Shown piece after piece: positions 24,420-33,728 of a DNA stretch of 64,000 nucleotides. Made by a program: the position numbers and the translations under genes. Positions within the stretch are counted from its first letter, which is position 1; each line of letters begins with the position of its first letter. The stretch covers positions 930,001 to 994,000 of the forward strand of contig NC_003552.1 of assembly GCF_000007345.1 (NCBI RefSeq). The letters are read 5' to 3'. The notes beneath the pieces are model-generated. The model was not told the DNA's origin, did not search any database, and was given only the letters and a program-made list of their open reading frames with translations. Source of the DNA: Methanosarcina acetivorans C2A. GTDB taxonomy: Archaea > Halobacteriota > Methanosarcinia > Methanosarcinales > Methanosarcinaceae.

Positions 24420-25169
24420 ATGCTGAAGAACACATATATTCACATTCCGGGCGTAGGCAAGGCTCTTGAACAGAAAATCTGGGCTTCGGGAATAAATAGC
24501 TGGGACGAGTTTCTGGAAATGGAGGATCGGATCTCTATTCCTCCCTCAAGGAAAACCAGAATCTGTGAGGAAATAAAGACCTCTTGCAGGCATCTGGCTG
24601 AAAAAGATTGTTTCTTTTTTTCACAGCGCCTGCCGTCTGCAGAACACTGGAGGACGTATTCTCTGTTTTCCGACTCTGTTGCTTTCTTTGACATCGAAAC
24701 CACAGGGCTTTCTCCTGCCAGGGACAGGATAACCGTTGTTGGGATCTATGACGGAAATGAGTCCAAAATGTATGTGCGGGGAATCAACCTCGATGACATA
24801 GTGGAGGAATTTTCAAAATACAGGCTCCTTGTATCCTTTAACGGGGCTCGCTTTGATATTCCTTTCATAAAATCCGAATTTCCCGAACTGGAGTTCAAGC
24901 AGCTCCATATCGACCTGATGTATCCTCTCCGGCGTATCGGGTATGGCGGGGGTCTCAAAAATATCGAGAAGGTGCTTGGAATCCGCAGAAGCGAGGATAC
25001 GGATGGGATGGACGGATTTGATGCGGTCAGGCTCTGGAGGCAGTACGAGAAGGGGGATAAGGGAGCTCTGGACCTTCTGCTTAAATATAACCGGGAGGAT
25101 ATAGTCAACCTGAAAACCATTATCGAACTTACTTATCCTAAAATGGTTGAAAAGGCTCTGAAGACGTGA
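24420..25169 (+). CDS. RNase H-like DEDDy exonuclease with N-terminal HhH-like region
   Basis: A 249-residue protein. Residues 1-65 include a helix-hairpin-helix-like IPGVGKALEQKIWASGI suited to nucleic acid binding. Residues 85-245 form an RNase_H_2/YprB-type 3'-5' exonuclease domain with the carboxylate motif FFDIETTGL (D91, E93), the second motif VSFNGARFDIPF and the third YNREDIVNL (DEDDy class). It probably acts in DNA or RNA processing in the cytoplasm; the substrate is unknown. ATG with AGGGGAAAA upstream. It is monocistronic. Confidence 0.85.
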   Translation: MLKNTYIHIPGVGKALEQKIWASGINSWDEFLEMEDRISIPPSRKTRICEEIKTSCRHLAEKDCFFFSQRLPSAEHWRTYSLFSDSVAFFDIETTGLSPARDRITVVGIYDGNESKMYVRGINLDDIVEEFSKYRLLVSFNGARFDIPFIKSEFPELEFKQLHIDLMYPLRRIGYGGGLKNIEKVLGIRRSEDTDGMDGFDAVRLWRQYEKGDKGALDLLLKYNREDIVNLKTIIELTYPKMVEKALKT

Positions 25170-25394
25170 ATCAGTCGTTTTCCTCTGAAGGTCTTGCCAA
25201 AAAGTAGAAATGTCAGCAACAGGTATATATTGTCAATTAATAACTTATATGCTATATTTCTATTCTGGATTTTGGCCTTACTAATTCATTGCTAGCTTTT
25301 ATGGCAAAATCTTGTATGAAATCTCGTACGTAATTGCACAGACACATTATGGTATTGAACGCTATCCGTATGCTCTAAAAGAAAGGGGAATTCA

Positions 25395-26135
25395 ATGGCA
25401 GTAACACTGAAGTTCGGGGATAAAGTCACTGTTGCGGATGTAAGAAAGCTCCAGGACATGGAAGATGTTGTGTTTGACAGGGAATGGTTCGAAAAGACCT
25501 ATGAGAGAAATCAGGACATGTACTATATGTTCAGGGACCTCTCCAAAAGTGATGCCGATCATGAGGTAATTGAATCCCATCATCTCAGATATGATATTAC
25601 AAGAATCCCTCCCGGGAAGCTCGGGTCGGAATACGTTAAAACCGTAGGTCATTACCATCCGCCGGTTCCCGGCACGGATGTCTCCTATCCTGAGATTTAT
25701 CAGGTACTTGACGGTTCTGCTACCTATTTGCTGCAGAAAGTGGAGCCTGGAGAAGAGGACATTGTTCTGGATGTGGCAATTATCAAGGCAGAAAAAGGAG
25801 ACCTTGTACTTATCCCACCAGGGTACGGGCATGTCACAATAAACGCTTCTGAAAAGACTCTTGAAATGGCAAACTGGGTTTGTCGTGATTTTTCATCGGT
25901 TTACGAGCCTATAAAAAGGCTTTCGGGGGCTGCATATTTCCTTCTTAAAGATGGCTTTGCCAAAAACCCCCTTTACAGGGATATCCCGCCTATTCGTTAT
26001 CTAAAGCCTCTGGGTTTTGATGAAATAGGGCTTGCTTTCGGGGAAAACATGTACGATCTTGTGCATAAAGTTGAGAAATTAGGGTTCTTATCGGCTCCAC
26101 AGGACTATATGGGCTTCCTGGCGGGAGTTCTGTGA
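25395..26135 (+). CDS. pgiA: Glucose-6-phosphate isomerase, archaeal cupin type
   Basis: A 246-residue cupin-type phosphoglucose isomerase (cPGI) interconverting glucose-6-P and fructose-6-P in gluconeogenesis and glycogen metabolism. Metal ligands are seen as H86, H88 (GHYHPP), E100 (YPEIYQVLDG) and H146 (PPGYGHVTIN), binding Fe or Mn. It is slightly longer than the Pyrococcus/Archaeoglobus enzymes (about 190 residues), with a C-terminal extension ending in QDYMGFLAGVL. The ATG has GGGGAATTC upstream. It stands alone, with TATA-like sequence around 25223-25255. Confidence 0.92.
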   Translation: MAVTLKFGDKVTVADVRKLQDMEDVVFDREWFEKTYERNQDMYYMFRDLSKSDADHEVIESHHLRYDITRIPPGKLGSEYVKTVGHYHPPVPGTDVSYPEIYQVLDGSATYLLQKVEPGEEDIVLDVAIIKAEKGDLVLIPPGYGHVTINASEKTLEMANWVCRDFSSVYEPIKRLSGAAYFLLKDGFAKNPLYRDIPPIRYLKPLGFDEIGLAFGENMYDLVHKVEKLGFLSAPQDYMGFLAGVL

Positions 26136-26439
26136 GGGGTTTCCGAGTTTTGGGATGTGTGCGATTCACATTCCGCATTTTTTCTGAAGAATCATCTAAG
26201 AAACCTTAATTTTAAACCTTAGTTTCTATCGTCTTAAAACCTGATTTTTATCTTTTTATTGTGTCCTTAAAGGATAGGGATTTGTATCCAATGTTTGCAG
26301 GCATCGGGTTGATGCCGATCGGAAAGATATTTTTTCCAATGATATCGAGAGGATATTTTTTTCTAGCGGGAGGATAATTTTTCCATACAATACACAACTT
26401 ATAATAGGTATTAATACTTTCAATTACAGGAGGGTTGAA
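26136..26439. other. Promoter/leader region of the NrpR-domain gene
   Basis: ACTTATAATAGG at about 26398-26409 is a TATA candidate close to the start at 26440. No gene is seen. Confidence 0.4.
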
Positions 26440-27198
26440 ATGCAAAAAAATGGATACCGTATTCAGTTTACATCATCCAGAATCAGAGATCTCATGTACA
26501 TGACTACATTTAATCCTAAAAAGATGGATGGCGACGTCATACTTAATCTCTCAGTTATCGAGAAAAAAGACCTGGACGATGTGCTCGGGATCTTCAAGAT
26601 GGTAATCTCAAGCGGGCTTTCGGTAACTCCTTACGTAAAAGTAATTTCCGAAGGGGAGTCAATTGGAAACCTGACCGTTGGAAAAGGAAAAGTAGGGATC
26701 GGGACTGTTTGCAGTATAACTATTGATGGCGTACTGTTAAAGGCAGGAATTCCTGTGCATCCGAAACTCGGGGGAGTTGTCCAGATCCGAAATGGCATTC
26801 CTATACGTTTTACCGATGTGCTGACATATGTGAGTACAACCGTAGATCCCCTGGAAGTCCTGATGTCGCAAGGAATTACGTCTGTGTCTGAAATGCTCAG
26901 GACAGGTTCGGGCAAGGTTCTTGCAAACCTGAGAGAAGCTCCCATGGTTGCAAGAGACGCAATCGAAAGCACCCTTTCTGACCTTCTGGACGCAGGCTTC
27001 AGCGGAATTTTAGAAGTAGGAGAACCAAACACAAGGGTTCTGGATATCCCGATTGAGAGAGATCACCTTGGAATAGTTGTCATCGGAGGGACAAATCCGA
27101 TGGCTGTCGTGCAGGAGTATGGAATTCCCATCGACACAAGTGCAATGTCAAGGCTAATTCCTTTCAAGGAAATGAGCCGGATTGAAGATCTGGTCTGA
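26440..27198 (+). CDS. nrpR2: NrpR-domain regulator without DNA-binding domain (NrpRII-like)
   Basis: A 252-residue protein consisting of one NrpR regulatory domain (DUF128; [20 protein letters not shown] is the hallmark) and a short N-terminal stretch, without the winged helix of NrpR/NrpRI. In Methanosarcina mazei nitrogen regulation uses two proteins: NrpRI binds the operator and NrpRII bridges it to general transcription factors, with 2-oxoglutarate as inducer of release. The present gene fits NrpRII. It has a strong AGGAGGG ribosome site and its own promoter. No nitrogen-fixation genes are in the window. Confidence 0.8.
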   Translation: MQKNGYRIQFTSSRIRDLMYMTTFNPKKMDGDVILNLSVIEKKDLDDVLGIFKMVISSGLSVTPYVKVISEGESIGNLTVGKGKVGIGTVCSITIDGVLLKAGIPVHPKLGGVVQIRNGIPIRFTDVLTYVSTTVDPLEVLMSQGITSVSEMLRTGSGKVLANLREAPMVARDAIESTLSDLLDAGFSGILEVGEPNTRVLDIPIERDHLGIVVIGGTNPMAVVQEYGIPIDTSAMSRLIPFKEMSRIEDLV

Positions 27199-27308
27199 AA
27201 TCCGTTTGCAACTTCTGCTCCAGCCCTTCTTTCCCTTCTTTTAGTGAACCCTGAATTTGCTTTCCACTTAGCCGGCTTTCCGTAATTCTTTCCGGTGGGC
27301 CGCTTTAA

Positions 27309-28709
27309 TCATCCTGTACCTGTTTTCCGTCGAAGCTGTTCTCCTATGAAATGGTCAAGTTTTCGGGCAAACTCTTCCTTCATGTTTACAGGTATAGTTG
27401 CCCCTGCGGCGATATCATGTCCGCCGCCTGCTCCCCCTACTTCGGCCGAGACCGTTGACATTGCTTCAGACAGGTTTACTCCTCTGCGAATCAGGTCCTG
27501 CGTCCCTCTTGCCGAGACCTTTATCCCTCCCTCTGTGTTTGCAAAAGCGATAATCGGAAGATTTCGGTTTTCGACTATTGTGGAGCTCATGCCTGCAATT
27601 ATTCCTACAATAGTTTCTTTTATCTGCGAGCCCGCATCGAAGTACTGCATGTTCTCGAGCTGTGTAACTCCATTTTCTTTAACGTACATAAGCCCGTTAA
27701 CGAGGTTCTGCCTGTGTTCGGCAAGCAGTTTCTTGGCGTCTTCGTAGGCGTTTTCTCTGTCTCCCATGCAGACTGCAAGCCCGATGTCAGCATGGTCGTA
27801 CCGGGCAGTAGCATTGAGGAGTGTGGAAAACTCTGAGGCATCTCTCATTTCCGTTCCTTCCCTCTCATTGAGAAGGACATACACCTCACCTATCAGGCGC
27901 TCGATCCTGTATGACGGGATCCCTGATTTGAGGCAATACTGGAAGAGCCCTGAGACAATTTTCTGCTTTTCCGAAACCTCCAGGTCTATCCAGCGTCTCC
28001 AGCGCTCGTCCTGGCTGTAGCGGATATTCAGGGCATGAAGAAATTCTATACAGGCTTCTTCGTTTCCGGTAAGTCCGGGAAGGTAAGGATCAGAAGAGTA
28101 CTGCAAAAGTTTGTAGATTGGGCGGGTCTGCTTTCCGAACAGGGTCAGGTCTTTTTTGAACTCAAGGTGCCCCCCTTGCACCCCTTCCTCCAGAATTAGC
28201 CTGTTAATCCCTACAAGCTGCCCCATTTTCAGGTGCTGCATATCCCCTACAGCCCCTACTATGGCAAGTGAGGAAAGGTCTCTGTTCTTTCCGAGGGCTG
28301 AAGCCAGAAGGTAGGTGGTCCCCGAGCCGCTCAGTTCGTAAGACCCGTTTGCCCCGAAGAGGTGTGGGTTAAGGTGGAGATCCAGAGTGCCCTGAGGCTG
28401 ATGGTGGTCTGAAACAACAGCACTGATCCCGCGGGCTTTTATCTGTTCGCACATCCCGCTTCCGAGGTCCGTAAAAACTACAAATTCGTGGTTTTCATCT
28501 GCAATAGTGTCAAGGGCTTTTTCATCGAGCTGCTTTACAAAACGCGTTGTATATTCGAAATTTCCCCGTTCAAGAGCTGTGCAGATAATCCCTGCTGAAG
28601 TCAGCCCGTCCGCATCAATATGAGATACTATATGCACTGACCTGTGTTTTCTTATCTCTTCGGCACACCTGTCCGCTTCTTTTCTAAATGCTTCCATAGT
28701 TTCAGTCAT
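27309..28709 (-). CDS. DHH/DHHA1 family nuclease (archaeal RecJ-like)
   Basis: A 466-residue DHH superfamily phosphoesterase. The DHH domain has HIDADGLTSAG (motif I), VVFTDLGSG (motif II) and VVSDHHQP (the DHH motif); the C-terminal DHHA1 domain has GGAGGGHDIAAGATIP for nucleic acid binding. It is related to archaeal RecJ/GAN proteins that associate with the replicative CMG complex and degrade single-stranded DNA or RNA. ATG 28709 is chosen for its GGAGAG ribosome site; the longer frame to 28739 only adds an overlap. It overlaps the upstream nuclease-like gene by 8 nt, implying translational coupling. Confidence 0.87.
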   Translation of the reverse strand: MTETMEAFRKEADRCAEEIRKHRSVHIVSHIDADGLTSAGIICTALERGNFEYTTRFVKQLDEKALDTIADENHEFVVFTDLGSGMCEQIKARGISAVVSDHHQPQGTLDLHLNPHLFGANGSYELSGSGTTYLLASALGKNRDLSSLAIVGAVGDMQHLKMGQLVGINRLILEEGVQGGHLEFKKDLTLFGKQTRPIYKLLQYSSDPYLPGLTGNEEACIEFLHALNIRYSQDERWRRWIDLEVSEKQKIVSGLFQYCLKSGIPSYRIERLIGEVYVLLNEREGTEMRDASEFSTLLNATARYDHADIGLAVCMGDRENAYEDAKKLLAEHRQNLVNGLMYVKENGVTQLENMQYFDAGSQIKETIVGIIAGMSSTIVENRNLPIIAFANTEGGIKVSARGTQDLIRRGVNLSEAMSTVSAEVGGAGGGHDIAAGATIPVNMKEEFARKLDHFIGEQLRRKTGTG

Positions 28710-29244
28710 TACTCTCTCCGAGATTCTCTGCTGCCTCATTTAAGCTATCTTTTTCCCAGCGATTTTTTCTTCCCCACTCTCTGGGGTTTATCATGTAATC
28801 TTTTCCGTCCCTTTTGATTTCCGGAAAACTTCGGATTTCCTCTACTGTGAGTTTAAGGTTTTTTGTACGATAAAGCTTCTCCAGATCTTCCCAGGGCACC
28901 ATATATGCTTCCCTTTCGCGCCCGGTCCCGAGGCGAAGCTCCACTGCAAGGAAGCCTCTCCTTCCCGATCGATTCAGGTAGTCCGAAATCCTTTCGATTT
29001 GATGGATGCCTTTTTTGTCTACAGTAAAATGCTGGGAGAAGTAAAGTGCATTTGCTCCTTTATCCACGGAAATACTTTTGCATTCGATGCCCAGGTACAG
29101 GTCAGGGTCAAGGGAATCTACAAGCACGTCAAGAAACTGGGAAGTAAACCTGTGCTGTTTAAGTCGATAGGAGATGGCTCTTATGCCTTTTTCCTCAATG
29201 TATGCGTTAAATGAGTTTACAAGCACACGTTCGAACTCGGTCAT
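28702..29244 (-). CDS. PD-(D/E)XK-like protein, possible Hjc-type nuclease
   Basis: A 180-residue protein with an N-terminal region resembling archaeal Holliday junction resolvase-like nucleases: an N-terminal helix with Glu (EFERVLVNSFNAYIEE), RLKQHRFTSQFLDVLVDS, then LYLGIECKSI, the ExK core, and a later HQIERISDYLNRSGRRGFLAVEL. A normal Hjc has only ~130 residues; the extra C-terminal 50 residues are unassigned. Partner genes support a DNA-repair role: it overlaps the DHH/RecJ-like gene by 8 nt. The ATG has a GGAG ribosome site. The specific activity is inferred. Confidence 0.6.
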   Translation of the reverse strand: MTEFERVLVNSFNAYIEEKGIRAISYRLKQHRFTSQFLDVLVDSLDPDLYLGIECKSISVDKGANALYFSQHFTVDKKGIHQIERISDYLNRSGRRGFLAVELRLGTGREREAYMVPWEDLEKLYRTKNLKLTVEEIRSFPEIKRDGKDYMINPREWGRKNRWEKDSLNEAAENLGESND

Positions 29245-29727
29245 AAAATCCGTTCTCCTGTTTTTCTCTATTTTATTTAATCTTTTTATTTGAAATGTAA
29301 GGGCTGTGCTCTGTTATCTATAATTTTCTCTAAAGATGGCAATGATGATGCATACGTGCAGCAAATGATAAATGCCGACAAATACCGGTAACTCATACCT
29401 GTGACAGGAATACTGGAGTTTGGGTACGCATGCCTGTGATAGGAATACTGGAATTAGGGTAAGTTAATCATTATACATCTGATTACTATTTCCAAAAGTA
29501 ATTTTTTACCTGAAGGATAGTTTCCTTTAAAAGCTTGCTGGTAGCTGGAAAATCTAAATCCATTAATTCGGGACACATTTTTCGGATACATTTTTCCGGA
29601 GTCAACTATGGAATACATGATATTTGCTTCAGGCCATGCCTCCGGCTAATTAAAAAAGTAAAGCAGGGAATTTTTCCGGAGAATAAATGCCGACCAGGAT
29701 TCTGATCGGCTTATTTAGGGTTTTATT
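29245..29727. other. Intergenic region with one short direct repeat
   Basis: No gene. Two copies of CCTGTGA(C/T)AGGAATACTGGA(G/A)TT followed by (T/A)GGGTA, with a 35 bp period, lie at 29398-29461. Confidence 0.5.
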
Positions 29728-30123
29728 TCAATTTGATATGATAAAGGTTATAAAGTCCGGGCTGAGCCTTGTTTCCCTTACAAGTCTTTCTATTGTATCT
29801 TCATCGGAAAGACCTTCTTCCTTCAGTTCCTTTATGCGGTCAAAAACATGCTGGGAAACTTCGGAATATTCGTTGATGTCTTTTCTGTGGCCCCACACAT
29901 CGCCTTCAAGTAAAGCAATGTTCTGCATTGAAAGATACATCTGTGCAGAACTGGAAATTGTTCTTTTGTATGAGCTCGGGATGTGGATCGCTTTCATCTC
30001 TGGACACTTCAGAATGAGCTTGAAAATGTCCTTGTTGGATGGTCTGAATGCGAGATGGACAATTTCCTCATTGATTTTTAAAGTGTCAATTTCTTCTTTT
30101 GAGCTTACAACTCTAATTTTCAT
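29728..30123 (-). CDS. DUF1699-type hypothetical protein
   Basis: A 131-residue cytoplasmic protein beginning MKIRVVSSKEEIDTL, with the leucine/isoleucine-patterned core HLAFRPSNKDIFKLILKCPE and IHIPSSYKRTISSS typical of the Methanosarcina DUF1699 family, of unknown function. The C-terminus (LSDEDTIERLVRETRLSPDFI) looks like a small helical domain. ATG 30123 is preferred over the GTG at 30132 because GGTGAT serves as ribosome site. A T-rich repetitive leader region lies immediately upstream. Confidence 0.7.
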   Translation of the reverse strand: MKIRVVSSKEEIDTLKINEEIVHLAFRPSNKDIFKLILKCPEMKAIHIPSSYKRTISSSAQMYLSMQNIALLEGDVWGHRKDINEYSEVSQHVFDRIKELKEEGLSDEDTIERLVRETRLSPDFITFIISN

Positions 30124-30149
30124 TTTTATCACCGTTCTTTCCAGGTTTT

Positions 30150-30360
30150 TAGAGTTTGTTTTAGGGTTTAATTTAGGGCTTTTTTGGGTTTCTTTGTTTA
30201 ATTAGGGTTTAATTTAGGGTTCCTAGTTAAAGGTTTAATTTCTAGTTTTGGTTTTAATTCGAATTTGATTTAGGGTTTCTTAGTTTTAATTCGAATTTAA
30301 TTCAGGTTTTTTCGTTTAATTTAGGTTTTTATACTTTATTCAGCTTTTTTGGGTTTTTAA
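30150..30360. repeat. Low-complexity TTTAATTTAGGGTTT-type degenerate repeats
   Basis: More than ten loose copies of TTTAATT(T/C)(A/G)GGGTTT or TTTTAATTCGAATTT occur in the 200 bp just upstream of the DUF1699 gene, probably in its transcribed leader (AAACCCTAAATTAAA on that strand). They are irregular in spacing and have no unique spacers. Confidence 0.65.
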
Positions 30361-31568
30361 TTCCTTATTAGTTTTTATTTTTAAAATCAAAGCCTGGAAG
30401 AGGCTTTGAATTTTATATATTACGTTTTTTATTATGTTAAGATCTCATAATATTTATTTTTTTATGAATGTTTTTTCACATCAAAAATTTATTCCTGAAA
30501 ATACATCTGTTAATAGCTTTATGTTTTGAGCATTCTGTTTTTCTCTCACATATTTTAAAATTCATCGTTTACGGGTTTACCTTTAATGGTCATTACCCTT
30601 TACCTGAATCTTGAAGAGTATTTTTCCAAAACCAAAATTTGACGTTTTATTCTAAGGTATAAATATTTTACATAATTAGCGAAGGCGGGTATACGTTAAT
30701 ATACCATACTATTTAACATTTTTCTGTAATTTCCTCTGTGAAATCCATTAATTCGAATGCTACGGACATGGATTTTAGTTAAATAGTTCTTTTTTATTGT
30801 CTATTTTTCCTTATCTTTCAGGTACATGGATAAAATACTCCCCATCTCCATTAAGTTTTTAACTTTTTTTAGGACCCAAATTATTCTTTTCCCTTACCGT
30901 TAAACTACCATTTTTCAGAATAAGTTCTGAAGCTCTTGATTCTTTTAACTGACTAACGTATAAATTTTGACTTATACTTCAATATTACTATTCAGTTGTC
31001 TCACTTTATTTACACAGTATTATTTATATTTTTACATTAATTATATTTGATATGCCTTATATCTTTAATATATATTTGGTGGTGTGTAAGATAAGTTACG
31101 CTATTCAATTTTATTGCTTCCTTTTTATTGATTACGTATCTCTCTTTATTGACCTATTTATTGGGATTGTAGTTATCTTCATTCCAGAATGTTTGATCCC
31201 CTCAAATCTCTTTGAACTTTGTCTGTCAATTAATAAAGTCCTATTTTTATGTTGATACAATTTATTGATATTTCATATATATCCAAAATTTATATTCTTC
31301 TATTGTTCATCCTCTCCCCTAAATCTGAACTAAACTGTATGGAGAAAATTTCCCCGTAATCTGAATTTTTGCAGGAGTCAGTTTTAGATAAATCGGAAAA
31401 TAAAAGAGAGTCGAAAAAAGTTGCTATAAGGAGAGTTGAAAAAAAGTTATTGCATAGTCTCGAGCTGGAAAACTCAGTTTAAAGGCATTGTATCCTTTAA
31501 AGGCATTGTATTCAGTTTAATGTATAAAATTTCGTTTGCAGCATACACCGGGAAAAGAAGGCTATTTT
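30361..31568. other. Long AT-rich gene desert
   Basis: About 1.2 kb in which I see no gene, RNA or clear repeat; short frames such as 31052-31255 are Phe/Ile-rich products of T-rich DNA without a ribosome site. Promoter-like TATA runs are too frequent to assign. Confidence 0.4.
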
Positions 31569-33212
31569 TCAGCCCTTAAGGGTCTTTGCCATATAGAGTC
31601 CGTCGAGATTATACCCGAGTTTTCGGTAATATTCTCTGGCCCCGATTCCACTGATTATTGCAAGTTTCCCATAGCCGGCCTCGGATGCGATTTTTTCCGC
31701 GTGCTCAATAAGTTCCTTCCCATAGCCCCGGTGCTGCCACTCCTTTTGTTTTGCCCCTTTTCCCACAGGGACCATGGAGCCGTAAACATGCAGTTCTCTT
31801 ATAAGGGCGGAGTCCTGTAATTCCTGGCGGTGGGGGGCAGCCGGGAAACGCAGCCGGGTAAAGCCTATTAGGACGTCTGCTGAAAGGTCTTCAAAAGCGA
31901 TGAAATGTTCTGTGCCGTTACAGGCTTCGTAGCTTTCCATAGTAAGCTCGATATCTTTTTCGTTTATCCTTCTTCCTTTCAGGCTGTTATGCCCTACTTC
32001 CCTGCAGCGTATACAACGGCATTTACCTCCTTTTTCCCGGAGTTTTTCCTCTGCAAGCTGCCTGAGGTTACTCTTTCTGACGCCTGCAAAGATCTGGTGG
32101 GCGGGAATGTCCCGCTGGATGCGCTGGAGTCTTACCCATTTGGGCAGGACGGATTTTATGTCGGCAACAAGTTCTGCTGCCTCTTCATCGGAAAGGGCCT
32201 GATATTCTCCGGCTTCCCACATCCTGTACAGCGCTGTGCCTTCGGTCACTAGGGTCGGATAAATCTTGAGGTAATCCGGCCTGAAGCGAGGATCTTCAAA
32301 GAGTTTTTTAAACCCCCTTAGATCGAGTTCGGAATTCGCTCCCGGGAGGTGGGGCATCATGTGGAAGCCTACCTTGAAGGCGCTGTCTCTTAAAACCCTG
32401 TTAGCTCTGACGATTTCTGCAACTCCGTGTCCTCGCTGCATCCGCGTCAGAATAAAATCATAGACACTCTGGACTCCAAGTTCAACCTTTGTCCCCCCAA
32501 GCCTGAGGAACTCGTCCACATGTTCTTCTGCTGCCCAGTCGGGACGGGTTTCGAATGTTATGCCCACGTTCCGGATATCGGCTACTTCGTTAGCTTTCTG
32601 GACCTCTTCAAGCGGGATGTAAGGGGAAGCTTTTCCGATCTGCCGGACATTTTCCCTCCATTCGGTGCCTGTGAAGTCGTTCATCGCCTCAAGGCAGCGT
32701 TTGCTGAACCATTCCTGATAATCGAGGCTGCGGGCTGAGAATGTGCCTCCCATGACTATCAGCTCTACCTTCTCCACATCATGGCCTATCTCCTTTAGCT
32801 GGGAGAGCCTGGACTGAACCTGGGCGTAAGGGTCAAACTCGTGTTGAATTGCCCTCATAGCTGCAGGTTCTCTTCCCATGTAGCTCTGAGGAGATTTAAA
32901 AGCCGAATTGGGGCCACCGGGGCAGGGCAGGCACACTCCGTGGGGGCATGGGGCAGGGGAGGTCATTACGGCAATTACCGCAACTCCGGAAATTGTTCTT
33001 ACGGGTTTTCGCCTGAGGAACTCCTTTATTACTGCCTGCTCTTCGGGTGTACCCTGCATAATTATATCTCCGTTCCTGGGCAGGCTGGCAAGATGATATA
33101 GTTTACTTACGTCTTTTTTTACTTTGTTCAACTGGTCTTCGTCTTTTATTTCCCCGGCAAGTACCTTTTCAAGGATATTCCTGCAGGCCCTGTTATAATC
33201 AGTTTCCTTCAT
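31569..33212 (-). CDS. elp3: Elp3-type tRNA uridine(34) acetyltransferase
   Basis: A 547-residue archaeal Elp3 carrying out the cm5U34 first step on wobble-uridine tRNAs from acetyl-CoA and SAM. The radical SAM domain has the cluster motif CPHGVCLPCPGG (C89, C94, C97), and the GNAT acetyltransferase domain is at about 390-547 (HRGYGKELIEHAEKIASEAG, then YYRKLGY). A second Cys set KCRCIRCRE near 400 is the zinc site. Length is standard. It is monocistronic, with ATG and a long spacer on both sides. Confidence 0.95.
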   Translation of the reverse strand: MKETDYNRACRNILEKVLAGEIKDEDQLNKVKKDVSKLYHLASLPRNGDIIMQGTPEEQAVIKEFLRRKPVRTISGVAVIAVMTSPAPCPHGVCLPCPGGPNSAFKSPQSYMGREPAAMRAIQHEFDPYAQVQSRLSQLKEIGHDVEKVELIVMGGTFSARSLDYQEWFSKRCLEAMNDFTGTEWRENVRQIGKASPYIPLEEVQKANEVADIRNVGITFETRPDWAAEEHVDEFLRLGGTKVELGVQSVYDFILTRMQRGHGVAEIVRANRVLRDSAFKVGFHMMPHLPGANSELDLRGFKKLFEDPRFRPDYLKIYPTLVTEGTALYRMWEAGEYQALSDEEAAELVADIKSVLPKWVRLQRIQRDIPAHQIFAGVRKSNLRQLAEEKLREKGGKCRCIRCREVGHNSLKGRRINEKDIELTMESYEACNGTEHFIAFEDLSADVLIGFTRLRFPAAPHRQELQDSALIRELHVYGSMVPVGKGAKQKEWQHRGYGKELIEHAEKIASEAGYGKLAIISGIGAREYYRKLGYNLDGLYMAKTLKG

Positions 33213-33469
33213 TTCAAATTCCGTCTTATCGGGGCATTTTTCCCGGCTCTTTCTTTCGGCAGCAGTTTAGCTGAAAGGTTCTTTTGGAACTGGTAACTTT
33301 GTTGCAGAACTTTAGGAGTCGTACACTTTAAGCTCCCGTTTTTGCTACTTTCGATAAGCTCGCTTTACTTAAAGCTGTGTGTAAGCCTGCTACTATCCTG
33401 CGACTGCATTTTAAAAAAGACAATTTTACTTTTTCTTTTTGTACGGATGATCATTTCAGTTTTTAATGT

Positions 33470-33520
33470 TGTATCGGGTGATTTGTATCGGGTGATTTGT
33501 ATCAGGTGATTTGTATCAAC
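33470..33520. repeat. 14 bp tandem repeat TGTATCGGGTGATT, ~3.5 copies
   Basis: Three consecutive units TGTATC(G/A)GGTGATT plus a partial fourth, with exact spacing, between elp3 and its upstream neighbour. It could be an expandable microsatellite or an operator set for elp3 (258 nt upstream of its start). Confidence 0.8.
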
Positions 33521-33617
33521 TAAAGATATCTGTAATCGATTACTCTGAATAGAGCCTCAATTCCAGTACCTGATTATCAATTTCTCTGAGTTGAGTCTCA
33601 ATAATAGTATAAATATA

Positions 33618-33648
33618 GTCAATTGATTTGAAGAGGGAATCAATTGAC
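33618..33648 (-). terminator. Perfect 11 bp stem-loop downstream of unknown gene
   Basis: GTCAATTGATT (33618-33628) and AATCAATTGAC (33638-33648) are perfect complements around a 9 nt loop. The hairpin is 81 nt past the stop codon of the minus-strand gene at 33729 and is followed on that strand by TATATTTATACTATT, so it may end that transcript; a palindromic operator is the alternative. Confidence 0.4.
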
Positions 33649-33728
33649 CAGTATCATGGTTGTTGTCTGTCACGGATATATTTCTCGGGTATCCGGAAGG
33701 GTTGGCAATTTCGTTTGTCTGGTTTTGA

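Larger units (their letters stand above)
33213..33728. other. Intergenic region with tandem repeat and strong hairpin
   Basis: No gene is seen. It holds a 14 bp tandem repeat at 33470-33520 and an 11 bp perfect inverted repeat at 33618-33648, listed separately. Confidence 0.5.

Noticed and set aside
30150-30360. Telomere-like TTTAGGG repeats or a CRISPR array
   Set aside because: The motifs are degenerate and irregularly spaced, with no unique spacers or cas genes; this is AT-rich low-complexity DNA.
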